Of a stretch of 64,000 nt of DNA, positions 44,899 through 53,968 are shown piece by piece. This stretch comes from an uncultured bacterium (lineage in GTDB: Bacteria; Verrucomicrobiota; Lentisphaeria; Victivallales; UBA1829): assembly GCA_949297765.1 (NCBI GenBank), contig CASFTV010000002.1, positions 1 to 64,000 on the forward strand, written 5' to 3'. The notes beneath the pieces were generated by a model, which ran no database searches, was not told the DNA's origin, and saw nothing but the letters and a program-made list of their open reading frames with translations. Within the stretch, counting starts at the first letter, position 1. Each line of letters opens with the position of its first letter. Both the position numbers and the translations under genes were made by a program.

Positions 44899-44918
44899 TT
44901 TTCCGGTCTCCCGGAAAA
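44899..44918 (+). promoter_or_regulatory. intercistronic stem-loop after the prepilin gene
   Basis: TTTTCCGG and CCGGAAAA form a perfect 8-bp stem with a 4-nt loop beginning immediately after the prepilin stop codon. No long T-run follows, so partial termination or 3'-end protection of the prepilin message is more likely than full termination. Confidence 0.5.
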
Positions 44919-44983
44919 GGGGTTCTATTCTGAACGTTTACGCCGGACAACACCCCGGAAACCTTTGAAAGGAAACGGTCTTT

Positions 44984-47900
44984 ATGTGGAAATTCTGGAG
45001 AATTATCGCTTTAAGTTCTTTTCTGACAAGCTCTTGTGTATTTGGAGGGGAGATTCGGAATCTCTTCCGGAATCCGGCGTTCACAGACAATGCCGCGGGC
45101 TGGGAACGGATCGGGTCCGCCGGGGATTTCCGGCCCGGAAACGGCGGAATCACCATCGACATCAAAGGCGGAAAGGATGCGGGTGCCTGCAAACTGCAGC
45201 AGGTGCAGTCGCTGAAACGCGGCAACACCTACCGTCTCTGCTTCACGCTGGACAGCGAACAGCCGCAGACTCGTTTTCTGGTCTGCTCGTACCGGATGCG
45301 GAAGAAGGCGAAGAATCTGGGGGTGTTCACCCGGTTTCCGGTCCGGAAAGGAACACAGCGCTGTTCATTGGAGTTTGTCCCGGGACTGGCGTCGTCCGAT
45401 CCATCCGACCCGTCCGTGCTGTCGTTCTATCTCGGCGAGCTTAACGGGAAAATCCGGATTTCCGATATCATGCTGGTGGATGCGTCGCAAATCGAGTCCC
45501 TTACGCCGCCGTTCCGCGATCCGTGGACCCTGTTTGCCCGGATTGATCCCTCCTGCACCGGCGGAGCGGAGATCCCCGACCGGATGCGGGGACCTGACGG
45601 AAAACCGGCAAAAAGAATTCTCGTGCGGAGAGCATCGGTGGATTCTCCGGAAGGAGCCTCGATTGACCTGGTCCGGGAGACCGGCGCCGGACGCCGCCGT
45701 TTCCGCCACGCGGCAATGCTCTACAACGAATTCGACAGCCCGAAGGATCAGCTTTTCCCCATCGGCGTTTCCGCCGACTGGTGGATGGAGCTTCGCCTTA
45801 ACGGGAAAATCATCTATTCGACAATGGATGCGGGCAACGGGAAAAAGAGTCAGACCCCCGCGTCGCATCTGGTCTTTCTCCCTTTGAAGAAAGGACGGAA
45901 TGTTTTTTCCGCCAAGGTGCTGGCCGGATCAGAAGGATGGCGGTTTGTCTGGGGGCCGGCCCAGCGTCCGCGGGACCCGGTCCGTTTCCGGGCGGAAGAG
46001 GGATATCTTCCGGTGGATCTTTCCTCGCTGGCGATTGTCAAAGGCAGCGCTCTGGATCTTTCGGCTCTTGTCGACGCGCCCGCCGGAAAGTACGGTCGGG
46101 CAACCTTCGGGCCGCGGGGAACTGTTGTCTTTGAACGCAATCCGGCCCCGCAGAGGTTTTTCGGATTCAGTTCACAGATTCCGGAGAATATCTGGAAAAC
46201 GTGTTCCGACGGGGAGTTCGATTCCAATGTCCGCGAATTCGCCCGGGCGGTCCGTGCGCAGGGCTACAATCTTTTCCGCATGCACGGCATTGATTCCTGG
46301 CTGATGGCATACAGCACCCGGGATAAAACTCCCCTTCCGAAATTTGCCGATCGCTGGGACCGGATCATCGCCGAGTTCAAAAAACAGGGGATCTATGTGC
46401 AGTACAACATCTTTGCCTTCTGGCTTTACTCCTCCGAAAAGGACTGGTTTCATGTCGCGGAGCAGCGGATGGCGCACAAGATCATGTTCATTCTCGGCCG
46501 GAGCTGGGAACGGGAACGGTTTGCCGAAATGGCGCAGCGGATGCTCAATCACGTCAATCCCCATACCGGACTGGCGTGGAAGGACGATCCCTCGTTCCTG
46601 GCGGTTGAATTCTACAACGAACTCGGACTCGGAATTCCCTATGCCCCGAAAATGAAACGGGAATATCCGGACTGCTACTCCTTTTTCATGAAGAAATGGA
46701 GCGCTTTCCTGAAACGGAAATATGGATCCGTCCCGTACAGGAAGCGTCCCGGCGGCGCCTATACGGACGCCATGCTGGAAAATCCGCCGATTCCGGTGGA
46801 GCACGATCGTTCCCCCCTGCGCGTGGATTATGATGAGTTCTGGTATGAACATCTGAAGGAGACCTACCGCTTCTGTGAAACAACGGTCCGCGGAACCGGA
46901 TATTCCGGCCTTCTGGTCCAGTGTCCGATGCCCGCGCTCCGCTGCGCCGCCGTGTCGTGGGAGATGATTCCGGTGCCGGACGGCCACACCTATCACTGCC
47001 ATCCGTACAACGGCGAGCAGCCCGGTTCCAAGGTCGAACAGTACAGTTCCATCGGCACGGCCGCCGAACCGTTCCGCTCCATGTACGGGAAACGCATCTA
47101 CGGACGGCCTTTCTTCTCCAACGAATACAACTATGTGTTCCGCAATCCGTACCAGTTTGAAAGTCCGCTTGCGTATGCGGCGTATGCGGCGCTGAACAAC
47201 TGGAGTTCGCTGGCGATTCATTCCAATGCGGTTGCGCTGAAGATGGCTCCGGAGGAGCGGATCTCCTCGTTCAGCGTGTACAACAATCCGGTTCTGCGCG
47301 CAGGGGAGTTCCTGGCGGCGATGCTGTTTCTGCGCGGAGATGTGACGCCGGCCCGTCATCATCTGGCCGTCGCGGTTCCGCGGGCGCATGTGTTCCGCAT
47401 CGGCAACAGCAACAGGGCGCTTTCGCCCGCCCAGAGCAGACTGGGGCTGCTGACCGATGTCGCACCTTTCTTTCCCGATCTGCCGATCTGCTCCTCCGTC
47501 CCGGAGCCGGAAAAACCGGATATGACCCTTCTGCCGGCGGGATCTTCCGATATCGTCTGGCACGGCTGGTTCGCCCAGGCAAAGGAGAACTCGGCTTCCG
47601 ATCGGGATCTGAACTCGGTTGTTGAACAGATGCGCCGGCAGGGAATTCTGCCTCCCGGAAACAAAACCGACATCGCCGGCGGCGTGTACCAGAGCGAAAC
47701 GGGCGAGCTGACTCTCCGGACAAAGGAGAATCAGATGACTCTTCAGACCTCCCGCTCCGAGGGCGCGGCGCTTGCGGCCGGAAAACGTGCCCGGCTGGAT
47801 GTGCTGGAGATCCGTGAAACGTCGGTCAATGCGCTGACCGCACTGACCTCCGTCGATGGAAAGAGATTGCGGGACTCGGAACGCATGGTGCTGATCTACT

Positions 47901-48175
47901 CCACCCGCGCGGCCAACACGGATATGGAACATGACGCAGAGGGATCGCACCTGCGCATGATCGGAACCGCCCCGATCCGGATGCAGTGCGGAAGATTTTC
48001 CGTCCGGATCCGATCGGACCGCCCGCTCCGCTGTTATGCTCTGCGGATCAACGGGATCCGCACCGAAGAGCTGCCGCTGAAGAGAATCTCCGGCGGATAC
48101 CTGCTGGAGTGCGATACCAGCCGCCTGAAACACGGTCCGACGCCCTTTTTTGAACTGTCCGCCGGAAAGGAGTGA
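44984..48175 (+). CDS. large secreted clan-A-like glycoside hydrolase
   Basis: The 1063-aa protein has a signal peptide (cleavage near VFGG, about residue 20), N-terminal beta-sandwich domains (CBM4/9-like WERIGSAGDFRPGNGGITI start, to about 370), and a TIM barrel. The acid/base glutamate lies in FLAVEFYNELGLG (about E545) and a candidate nucleophile in RPFFSNEYNYVF (about E713). RMHGIDSWLM and YNIFAFW line the barrel as in GH5-like enzymes. The C-terminal region is beta-rich. It probably attacks an extracellular polysaccharide whose acetyl groups and side chains are handled by the next two gene products. Confidence 0.75.
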   Translation: MWKFWRIIALSSFLTSSCVFGGEIRNLFRNPAFTDNAAGWERIGSAGDFRPGNGGITIDIKGGKDAGACKLQQVQSLKRGNTYRLCFTLDSEQPQTRFLVCSYRMRKKAKNLGVFTRFPVRKGTQRCSLEFVPGLASSDPSDPSVLSFYLGELNGKIRISDIMLVDASQIESLTPPFRDPWTLFARIDPSCTGGAEIPDRMRGPDGKPAKRILVRRASVDSPEGASIDLVRETGAGRRRFRHAAMLYNEFDSPKDQLFPIGVSADWWMELRLNGKIIYSTMDAGNGKKSQTPASHLVFLPLKKGRNVFSAKVLAGSEGWRFVWGPAQRPRDPVRFRAEEGYLPVDLSSLAIVKGSALDLSALVDAPAGKYGRATFGPRGTVVFERNPAPQRFFGFSSQIPENIWKTCSDGEFDSNVREFARAVRAQGYNLFRMHGIDSWLMAYSTRDKTPLPKFADRWDRIIAEFKKQGIYVQYNIFAFWLYSSEKDWFHVAEQRMAHKIMFILGRSWERERFAEMAQRMLNHVNPHTGLAWKDDPSFLAVEFYNELGLGIPYAPKMKREYPDCYSFFMKKWSAFLKRKYGSVPYRKRPGGAYTDAMLENPPIPVEHDRSPLRVDYDEFWYEHLKETYRFCETTVRGTGYSGLLVQCPMPALRCAAVSWEMIPVPDGHTYHCHPYNGEQPGSKVEQYSSIGTAAEPFRSMYGKRIYGRPFFSNEYNYVFRNPYQFESPLAYAAYAALNNWSSLAIHSNAVALKMAPEERISSFSVYNNPVLRAGEFLAAMLFLRGDVTPARHHLAVAVPRAHVFRIGNSNRALSPAQSRLGLLTDVAPFFPDLPICSSVPEPEKPDMTLLPAGSSDIVWHGWFAQAKENSASDRDLNSVVEQMRRQGILPPGNKTDIAGGVYQSETGELTLRTKENQMTLQTSRSEGAALAAGKRARLDVLEIRETSVNALTALTSVDGKRLRDSERMVLIYSTRAANTDMEHDAEGSHLRMIGTAPIRMQCGRFSVRIRSDRPLRCYALRINGIRTEELPLKRISGGYLLECDTSRLKHGPTPFFELSAGKE

Positions 48176-48181
48176 ACGGAA

Positions 48182-49219
48182 ATGATTCTGGAAGATCATC
48201 TGGAATTCCACGCGGAGGAACTGCGGCAGACCGTTCTGGGAAAACAGCTTCTGCGTCTGCCGCAGAGTGTCGGAGACCGCCTGAATCCGCGAGCGCGGTT
48301 TGTCGCCCGGGATTCGATCGGGACTGAAATCCGGTTTGTCTGCGAGGCGCCGCGCATCCGGATCTCGCTGGCGGCACTGCGTCCGGAGTTCCTGTGGGAG
48401 AAACTGGAAGTGACCGTGTTCTGCGGAGATTTTGAACTCCGTCCGTTTGAACTGGAGGAAGGACGGGTTGTATCGCTGGTTCTCGACCGTCCGCCGGTCC
48501 TGCGCGAACTCTCCGGAGAGGCGCTCCGTTCCCCGGACGGATCCGGATTCGCCCCGCAGGTCTGGCGGATTGTTTCCGGAACCGGAGGATTGATTTTTTC
48601 CGGACTGGAAACGTTCGGCTTTCCGGTCCGTCCGCCGCGTCCGGAGGAGAAGCCGCGGAGAACGTGTCTGTTTTACGGCTCTTCGCTGACCAACGCTCAT
48701 GCGCACGGATTTGCCGCTGTGGCGGCCCGGCGGCTCGGCGTGCAGATGATCAATCTGGGATTCAGCGGATCGTGCGCCTGCGAAATGGAACTGGCGGAGT
48801 GGATCGGAAGCTCTCAATGGGAGATCGGTGTGCTGGCCCCCGGGACCAATCTGGCCGGCTGGATTCCCGCCGGAGAGTTCCAGTCGAGACTGAATGCTTT
48901 TCTGGAACGGATTGTTCCGTCGCATCCCGGGACGCCGGTTTTCCTCCTGACGATTCCCCCTTCGTTCCGCGAAAACCGTTACCGGGCAGAACCTTCCGCG
49001 GACGGGGAGGAGACGGACCGTTTCAACGACATCATCCGCCGCTGCTGCCGGAACTATGCACAGGACGGAAATGTGCATCTGATCGAAGGAGAGTCGCTGA
49101 TCGACGATTTCCGCTGTCTCAAGGCCGACGGACAGCATCCGGGATTCTTCGGCCACGCCGTGATGGGTCTGAACCTCGCACGACAGATGAAGCCCGTTCT
49201 GGACTCCTGGGAAAAATGA
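48182..49219 (+). CDS. SGNH-fold hydrolase (carbohydrate esterase-like)
   Basis: The 345-aa protein has an N-terminal beta-sandwich (residues 1-145) and an SGNH hydrolase domain: block I FYGSSLTNA (GSS in place of GDS), block II INLGFSGSC, block III LAPGTNLAG and block V ADGQHPGFFGH with the catalytic Asp-x-x-His. The GSS variant and the extra N-terminal domain resemble the Lipase_GDSL_3 type. No signal peptide. It likely removes ester groups from oligosaccharides inside the cell. It lies 6 nt behind the large glycosidase gene. Confidence 0.8.
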   Translation: MILEDHLEFHAEELRQTVLGKQLLRLPQSVGDRLNPRARFVARDSIGTEIRFVCEAPRIRISLAALRPEFLWEKLEVTVFCGDFELRPFELEEGRVVSLVLDRPPVLRELSGEALRSPDGSGFAPQVWRIVSGTGGLIFSGLETFGFPVRPPRPEEKPRRTCLFYGSSLTNAHAHGFAAVAARRLGVQMINLGFSGSCACEMELAEWIGSSQWEIGVLAPGTNLAGWIPAGEFQSRLNAFLERIVPSHPGTPVFLLTIPPSFRENRYRAEPSADGEETDRFNDIIRRCCRNYAQDGNVHLIEGESLIDDFRCLKADGQHPGFFGHAVMGLNLARQMKPVLDSWEK

Positions 49220-49307
49220 ACTGCAACTCTTTGATTTTCAAAAATATGCAACAAAGGAACAGCCTCCTCGGACTCCATCTCCCGGGGAGTTCCGGAAAGA
49301 GAAGAAA

Positions 49308-50681
49308 ATGAGCTATACCCGAGAAGCCCTGGCCGCCTTGAAACCGCTGACCGCTTTTTCTCCCGAAACGGAAGCGCGGATCCGCCACTCCACCGAAATT
49401 GCCCGCAAGGGAGCATTGCGCCTGCATATCATTGCCCCGGACGGGTCGGAGGTGGAGCGCTGTTCGATCCGCTACACCCTGCAGCGCCATGAGTTCAAGT
49501 TCGGCGCCAACGGATTCATGTTCCGCCAGTTCCGCGGCGATCAGGCATGGAAGAACGCGGTATACGAGGAGAAATTCAAGGAGCTGTTCAATCTGGCGGT
49601 TGTTCCGTTCTACTGGAATACCTACGAGCCGGAGCGCGGCCGCTTCCGCTGTTCTCCGGACTGCGAGGTGATCGACCGCCGTCCGCCCGTTGATGAACTG
49701 CTTTCTTTCTGCGAGGAGAATGCGATCACGCCGAAAGGCCATCCGCTGATCTGGCATACGCTGCTTCCGGAATGGCTGCCGCAGGACCGTTCCCGTCTGC
49801 TCGACGAATATGAGCGGCGCATCGCCATGATTGCGGAACGGTACGGCGCCCGGATTCCCATCTTCGATGTCTACAACGAGGGTCTCCAGCTCGACTCTCT
49901 TGATCCGGTATGTTTCCCGAAGGGGAATGTTCCCGCATCGCACATCGAACGGGCGTTCGAACTTGCGGGAAAATATTTCCCCGCATCCACGGAACTGGTT
50001 TACAACGAGGGACCGTGGCAGAGCTGGAACAACTATCACAACTTCTACACTCCGCTCTACCTTCTGGCGCGCCGCCTGCAGAATGCCGGACTGCCGCTGC
50101 GTGGACTCGGTCTGCAGTACCATCTGGCGTTTTTCCGGGATCTGAATCAGCTGGTGGACTGGTCGCGGCAGATGCTGGATCCGGCCCATCTCTATGCGCA
50201 CATGGATCTTTACGGCTCGCTGGGCATTCCGCTGAATATTTCGGAAATCACTCTGCCGGCGATGCCGGCGCTGGGCGACGGAGAGGCGTTTCAGAGTCTG
50301 GTCGCCGAACGTCTCTACCGGATCTGGTTCAGCCATCCGGCGGTCCATGCGATCATCTGGTGGAATCTGGTCGACAAGACCGCGTACCGCGCCGACTCGA
50401 TCAACAACAACGAGGGCGAAAACCGGTTCCTCGGCGGTCTGCTCAACAACGATATGACCGGGAAACTCTCCTGGAAGGTCCTTCACCGGCTGATCCGTAC
50501 GGAATGGCACACCGATGAAACGCTGGAATTCGAATCCGAAGGGAAAAACAAGATCTACGGCTTCTACGGAGATTATCTCCTGAGGATCCGGACCGATTCC
50601 GGATGTTTTGAACTTCCGGTGTCGATTTCGCGCAATGCTCCCGCGGTACGGACTCTGAAGCTGGACGCATCCCCGCGCTGA
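49308..50681 (+). CDS. GH10-type glycoside hydrolase without signal peptide
   Basis: The 457-aa enzyme shows GH10 blocks: FKFGANGFMF, VVPFYWNTYEPERG, ITPKGHPLIWHTLLPEWL, the acid/base glutamate in FDVYNEG (about E190) and the nucleophile in LNISEITLP (about E312), then IIWWNLVDK. It lacks a signal peptide and a CBM, so it would cleave imported xylo-oligosaccharides or related glycans in the cytoplasm. It ends the operon begun by the prepilin gene at 44176. Confidence 0.88.
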   Translation: MSYTREALAALKPLTAFSPETEARIRHSTEIARKGALRLHIIAPDGSEVERCSIRYTLQRHEFKFGANGFMFRQFRGDQAWKNAVYEEKFKELFNLAVVPFYWNTYEPERGRFRCSPDCEVIDRRPPVDELLSFCEENAITPKGHPLIWHTLLPEWLPQDRSRLLDEYERRIAMIAERYGARIPIFDVYNEGLQLDSLDPVCFPKGNVPASHIERAFELAGKYFPASTELVYNEGPWQSWNNYHNFYTPLYLLARRLQNAGLPLRGLGLQYHLAFFRDLNQLVDWSRQMLDPAHLYAHMDLYGSLGIPLNISEITLPAMPALGDGEAFQSLVAERLYRIWFSHPAVHAIIWWNLVDKTAYRADSINNNEGENRFLGGLLNNDMTGKLSWKVLHRLIRTEWHTDETLEFESEGKNKIYGFYGDYLLRIRTDSGCFELPVSISRNAPAVRTLKLDASPR

Positions 50682-50691
50682 GGAGACGCGG

Positions 50692-51684
50692 TCATCCGGC
50701 GGGAACGGGACATTTCGCGGTGCTTTTCCGGATCTTCAGTTTCGTCTGGACCAGACGGTCTGGCGGAGTCCGTTTGGAATCAAGAACTTCCAGCAGAAGA
50801 TCGAGGGCTTCCGCCGCCAGTTTCGGATAGTCCGTAATCACCGTTGTCCGCGGCGGATCCAGATATTCGGAAACGCCGTCATACTCCCAGTCGATAATGG
50901 AGATGTCCTCCGGGATTCGCAGATGCAGCGCGTGCAGTGCGGCGTTGACCTTCAGCGTGTGGACTGCATTGACGCAGATCAGAGCGGTGCATCCCTCCCG
51001 GACCGCATCCCGGATTGCCCGTTCGAGCTGTTTCTGCTCCGTATCCATCTCAAGGCGGAAAAAGATCGCCCGGTTTTCCGGATCCGCGATTCCGGCGGAA
51101 TGCATCGCGGAGAGAAATCCTTTCCATCGGTGAGTCGCTTTCGTTTTTTCGCTGAGGATTCCTTCCAGAGAGACGTACCGGATGTCGCGGTGTCCGTTCC
51201 TCAGCAGATGGCGGACGGCCGCTGCAATCCCGGAGGCACTGTCCGAATTGACGGACCAGATGTGATTCAGATGATTCGAGTCTCCATTGATCTGCACAAT
51301 GGGAACCTGAAATGCGGCAACCAGTTCCGATATCGGCGTGCGGTACAAATCAATGATCCCCCGGAAAGAGCGGATATTTCCTTCCGGAAGTTCCTGCCGC
51401 CAGATCAGTTCCGGATAGAGTCCCCTCCGGAAGATTTCCCGGGTGACTGCGGCAAGAATATTGCCGTAATATCCGCTGATGTCCTTCGGATTGAAGGCAA
51501 CAATGACTCCGATTCCCCATGTGCCGGATGCGGTCCGCATGTCGTATCCGAGTCTGCGTGCGGTTTCCAGCACGCGCAGTCTCGTTTCCCGGCTGATCCG
51601 CGGATCGGATTTGATCACCCGCGAGACCGTTGCCTGCGAGCATCCCGCCGCCTCTGCCACATCTCTTCCGCTGATTCGTCTCAT
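50692..51684 (-). CDS. LacI-family transcriptional regulator
   Basis: The 330-aa protein starts with ISGRDVAEAAGCSQATVSRVIKSDPRISRETRLRVLETARRLGYD, the LacI helix-turn-helix and hinge, followed by a periplasmic-binding-like effector domain. ATG 51684 has GGAGAGA just upstream; the longer frame from 51756 would add a non-family extension. It is divergent from a GH5-like gene and probably represses it through a palindrome on that gene's promoter. Confidence 0.9.
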   Translation of the reverse strand: MRRISGRDVAEAAGCSQATVSRVIKSDPRISRETRLRVLETARRLGYDMRTASGTWGIGVIVAFNPKDISGYYGNILAAVTREIFRRGLYPELIWRQELPEGNIRSFRGIIDLYRTPISELVAAFQVPIVQINGDSNHLNHIWSVNSDSASGIAAAVRHLLRNGHRDIRYVSLEGILSEKTKATHRWKGFLSAMHSAGIADPENRAIFFRLEMDTEQKQLERAIRDAVREGCTALICVNAVHTLKVNAALHALHLRIPEDISIIDWEYDGVSEYLDPPRTTVITDYPKLAAEALDLLLEVLDSKRTPPDRLVQTKLKIRKSTAKCPVPAG

Positions 51685-51786
51685 TCTCTCCGTTTCCCCT
51701 TGGCTGCCACAGAAAAATAGCACGGATTCCCGCTTTTTCAAGTCTGTTTGATGCATAGATTTGCATAAAAATCCCGATTTCCCCTA

Positions 51787-51821
51787 TTGCTGCTTTCCGG
51801 GAAATGGAGTATAATTTATAC
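51787..51821 (+). promoter_or_regulatory. promoter of the fourth glycan operon with palindrome on the -10
   Basis: TTGCTG (51787-51792), 17 nt, TATAAT (51810-51815). GTATAATTTATAC (51809-51821) is a perfect 6+1+6 palindrome covering the -10, a natural site for the divergent LacI-type repressor. On the minus strand TTGAAA and TATTTT (16-nt gap, near 51714-51741) could serve the regulator gene. Confidence 0.55.
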
Positions 51822-51863
51822 CGTTTGATTCATTGAAGAAAAAGGAAAGGAAGTATTTTCAAA

Positions 51864-53228
51864 ATGAAATTTGTCTCTCCCAGTCGGATTCATCCCCGTT
51901 ATTTTGAGAAACAGGATGGATCGACCTACCTCCCGATCGGACTCAACCTCTGTTTTTTCCGGGATTCGGAAAAGAGGCCGGATGCGGAGGTGCTGGAAAC
52001 CTTCCGCTTCTGGATGACGGAGTTCGCCAGGAACGGCGGAAACTTTGTCCGGATCTGGCTCGGCGTTCCGTTTTTCGACATTATGCCGGACCGGCCGGGG
52101 GAATTCAGTGAAAAGAGTCTTTCGCATATCCGTTTTGTCGTGGACCTTGCGGAGAAACTCGGCATCCGGATTAAATTCACGCTGGAACATTTCCGTCATA
52201 TCGGCTGCGGGACGGATGCGGAAATGTTTCCCGGGGCGGCGGATTTCAACAAGCCTCTCTATCTCGGGCTTGCGTCGGACATGCGGGAGTATCTTGCTTC
52301 GCCGGAGTGCCGGAATCTTTACCTGGCAAAGGCGAAACGTCTTGCCGATGCCGGTTTCGGAGATTCGGAAGCGGTGATCGCCTGGGAACTCTGGAATGAG
52401 ATCAACTGCATCGGCGATATGGACGAGATCGGGACGTGGAGCAGGTTTATGATGGCGGAACTTTCACAACTCTTTCCGCATCAGATGATTGTACAGAATC
52501 TTGGCAGTTTTTCGGGTGCGCTCGGATATCGGACCTATGATTCTCTCAGGGATCTGACGGGAAACGGATTTCTTCAGGTTCACCGGTATCTGGATCCGGG
52601 AGCGGAGATGGAGGTCTGCCGCGGTCCGATGGATGTGCTCTGCGCGGATGCGGTCCGGGAGCTCCGCGACCGGGATGCGCATCTTCCGGTTCTCCTTGCG
52701 GAATGCGGCGCTGTGGAGGCGAATCATGCGCGGTATTCGGATCTGTATGCGTCGGACCGGGAGGGAACGCTCCTTCACGATATGCTGTTTGCTCCGTTTT
52801 TCGCCGGAAGCGCCGGTTGCGGACAGGCATGGCACTGGGATCACATTTACATCCAGAAACATCATCTTTACTGGCATTTTCGCCGGTTTGCCAAAGCGGT
52901 GGAGGGGATTGATCCGGTGGAAGAGAAGTTTGTCCCGTATCATACGGAGACGCACCGTCTGCGGATCAGCGGACTGCGCGGGAAAGAGCATACGCTTCTC
53001 TGGTGCCGCGACAAGCGGAACGACTGGAGAAGGGAACTGGTCGAACAGATTTCTCCGGAAGTCCTTCACGGAGAACGGATTCCAGTTGACGGCTGCGGGG
53101 AGTGCTCCTGCTATCTTCCGTGGGAGGACCGGGAAATCTCTGTTCCCGGGAAGGACGGCTGGTGCGAGCTTCCGGATTTCCGCCGGTCCATTGTTGTAAG
53201 AATAACCAGAAAGGAGTTGTTTTTATGA
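51864..53228 (+). CDS. GH5-like glycoside hydrolase without signal peptide
   Basis: The 454-aa enzyme has [29 protein letters not shown], the acid/base glutamate in AWELWNEIN (about E178), QVHRYLDPG, a nucleophile in LLAECGAV (about E279) and a final HWDHIYI: the pattern of a clan-A (GH5-like, mannanase-type) barrel. No signal peptide, so intracellular. It overlaps the prepilin gene by 4 nt and is the first gene after the LacI-controlled promoter. Confidence 0.82.
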   Translation: MKFVSPSRIHPRYFEKQDGSTYLPIGLNLCFFRDSEKRPDAEVLETFRFWMTEFARNGGNFVRIWLGVPFFDIMPDRPGEFSEKSLSHIRFVVDLAEKLGIRIKFTLEHFRHIGCGTDAEMFPGAADFNKPLYLGLASDMREYLASPECRNLYLAKAKRLADAGFGDSEAVIAWELWNEINCIGDMDEIGTWSRFMMAELSQLFPHQMIVQNLGSFSGALGYRTYDSLRDLTGNGFLQVHRYLDPGAEMEVCRGPMDVLCADAVRELRDRDAHLPVLLAECGAVEANHARYSDLYASDREGTLLHDMLFAPFFAGSAGCGQAWHWDHIYIQKHHLYWHFRRFAKAVEGIDPVEEKFVPYHTETHRLRISGLRGKEHTLLWCRDKRNDWRRELVEQISPEVLHGERIPVDGCGECSCYLPWEDREISVPGKDGWCELPDFRRSIVVRITRKELFL

Positions 53229-53950
53229 AAAAGAGTAAAAAGGAGTTCTTCTCTCTGATAGAACTTCTGGTCGTCATCGCGATCATCGCGATCCTTGCCG
53301 GACTTCTGCTGCCGGCTCTGAACTCGGCGAGAGAAAAAGCAACTGCGATCAAATGCGCAGGCAATTTGAAACAAATTGCTCTTGCCGCCCAGAGTTATTT
53401 GAATGATCAACAGGCGATGGTCCGTAATCGCTTGACAGCAACCGGAGTTTTTAACGATGGTGGATGGAATCTGGTTTTGATCGAGTCTGGCTATGTCCCG
53501 CGTCCTCGGCAATACCAATATAAGGCTTCTACTCAGAGCTACGATAATGGATGGACATCCTTTGGGGTTTTTCACTGTCCGGCGGGGAAATGGCACACCG
53601 ACAATACATATCGCGGCCGCTATGGCCTTGTCAAAGGTGATCAAGGGGATTCTTCAAGTGATTCTGGAATCAAATTTGGGCCGGCGGCCTATAAGAATAT
53701 TTTTTCTCCTTCCAATAAAGTTCTGTTTGCTGATTGCGCATACGGATATTGGATCCTTCCGAATCGCTGGGACAGTACTACTGAAATTGCCAGTTCTTCT
53801 GCAATGTTTGCGGTACGCCATCTGCCATACAATGCAAATGTGACATTTGCAGATGGACATTTGAAGCTTCTTCGGCTTCCCAACTCGTCTTTTGAAGATC
53901 CAGGTTCTTTTGAACCCAAAAGTAAAGCAGCTCACAAATATGGCAATTAA
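53225..53950 (+). CDS. prepilin-type protein with variant H-x10-DG
   Basis: The 241-aa protein begins with [25 protein letters not shown] (prepilin leader and helix). The C-terminal motif reads [16 protein letters not shown], which is His-x10-Asp-Gly, one residue longer than in the other three prepilins here. Its first 140 nt are GC-rich like the neighbours, but from about 53350 on the gene is clearly AT-richer, matching the next two genes. ATG 53225 overlaps the GH5-like stop codon. Confidence 0.85.
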   Translation: MKKSKKEFFSLIELLVVIAIIAILAGLLLPALNSAREKATAIKCAGNLKQIALAAQSYLNDQQAMVRNRLTATGVFNDGGWNLVLIESGYVPRPRQYQYKASTQSYDNGWTSFGVFHCPAGKWHTDNTYRGRYGLVKGDQGDSSSDSGIKFGPAAYKNIFSPSNKVLFADCAYGYWILPNRWDSTTEIASSSAMFAVRHLPYNANVTFADGHLKLLRLPNSSFEDPGSFEPKSKAAHKYGN

Positions 53951-53968
53951 ATAGAGGAAAAAGAAACA

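Noticed and set aside
46172-49156. A 994-codon open frame on the minus strand opposite the glycosidase and SGNH genes
   Set aside because: It lies wholly antisense to two genes with clear enzyme motifs. High GC with third-position bias commonly keeps such antisense frames open; its protein has no recognisable domain and is rich in Arg, His and Gln as shadows are.
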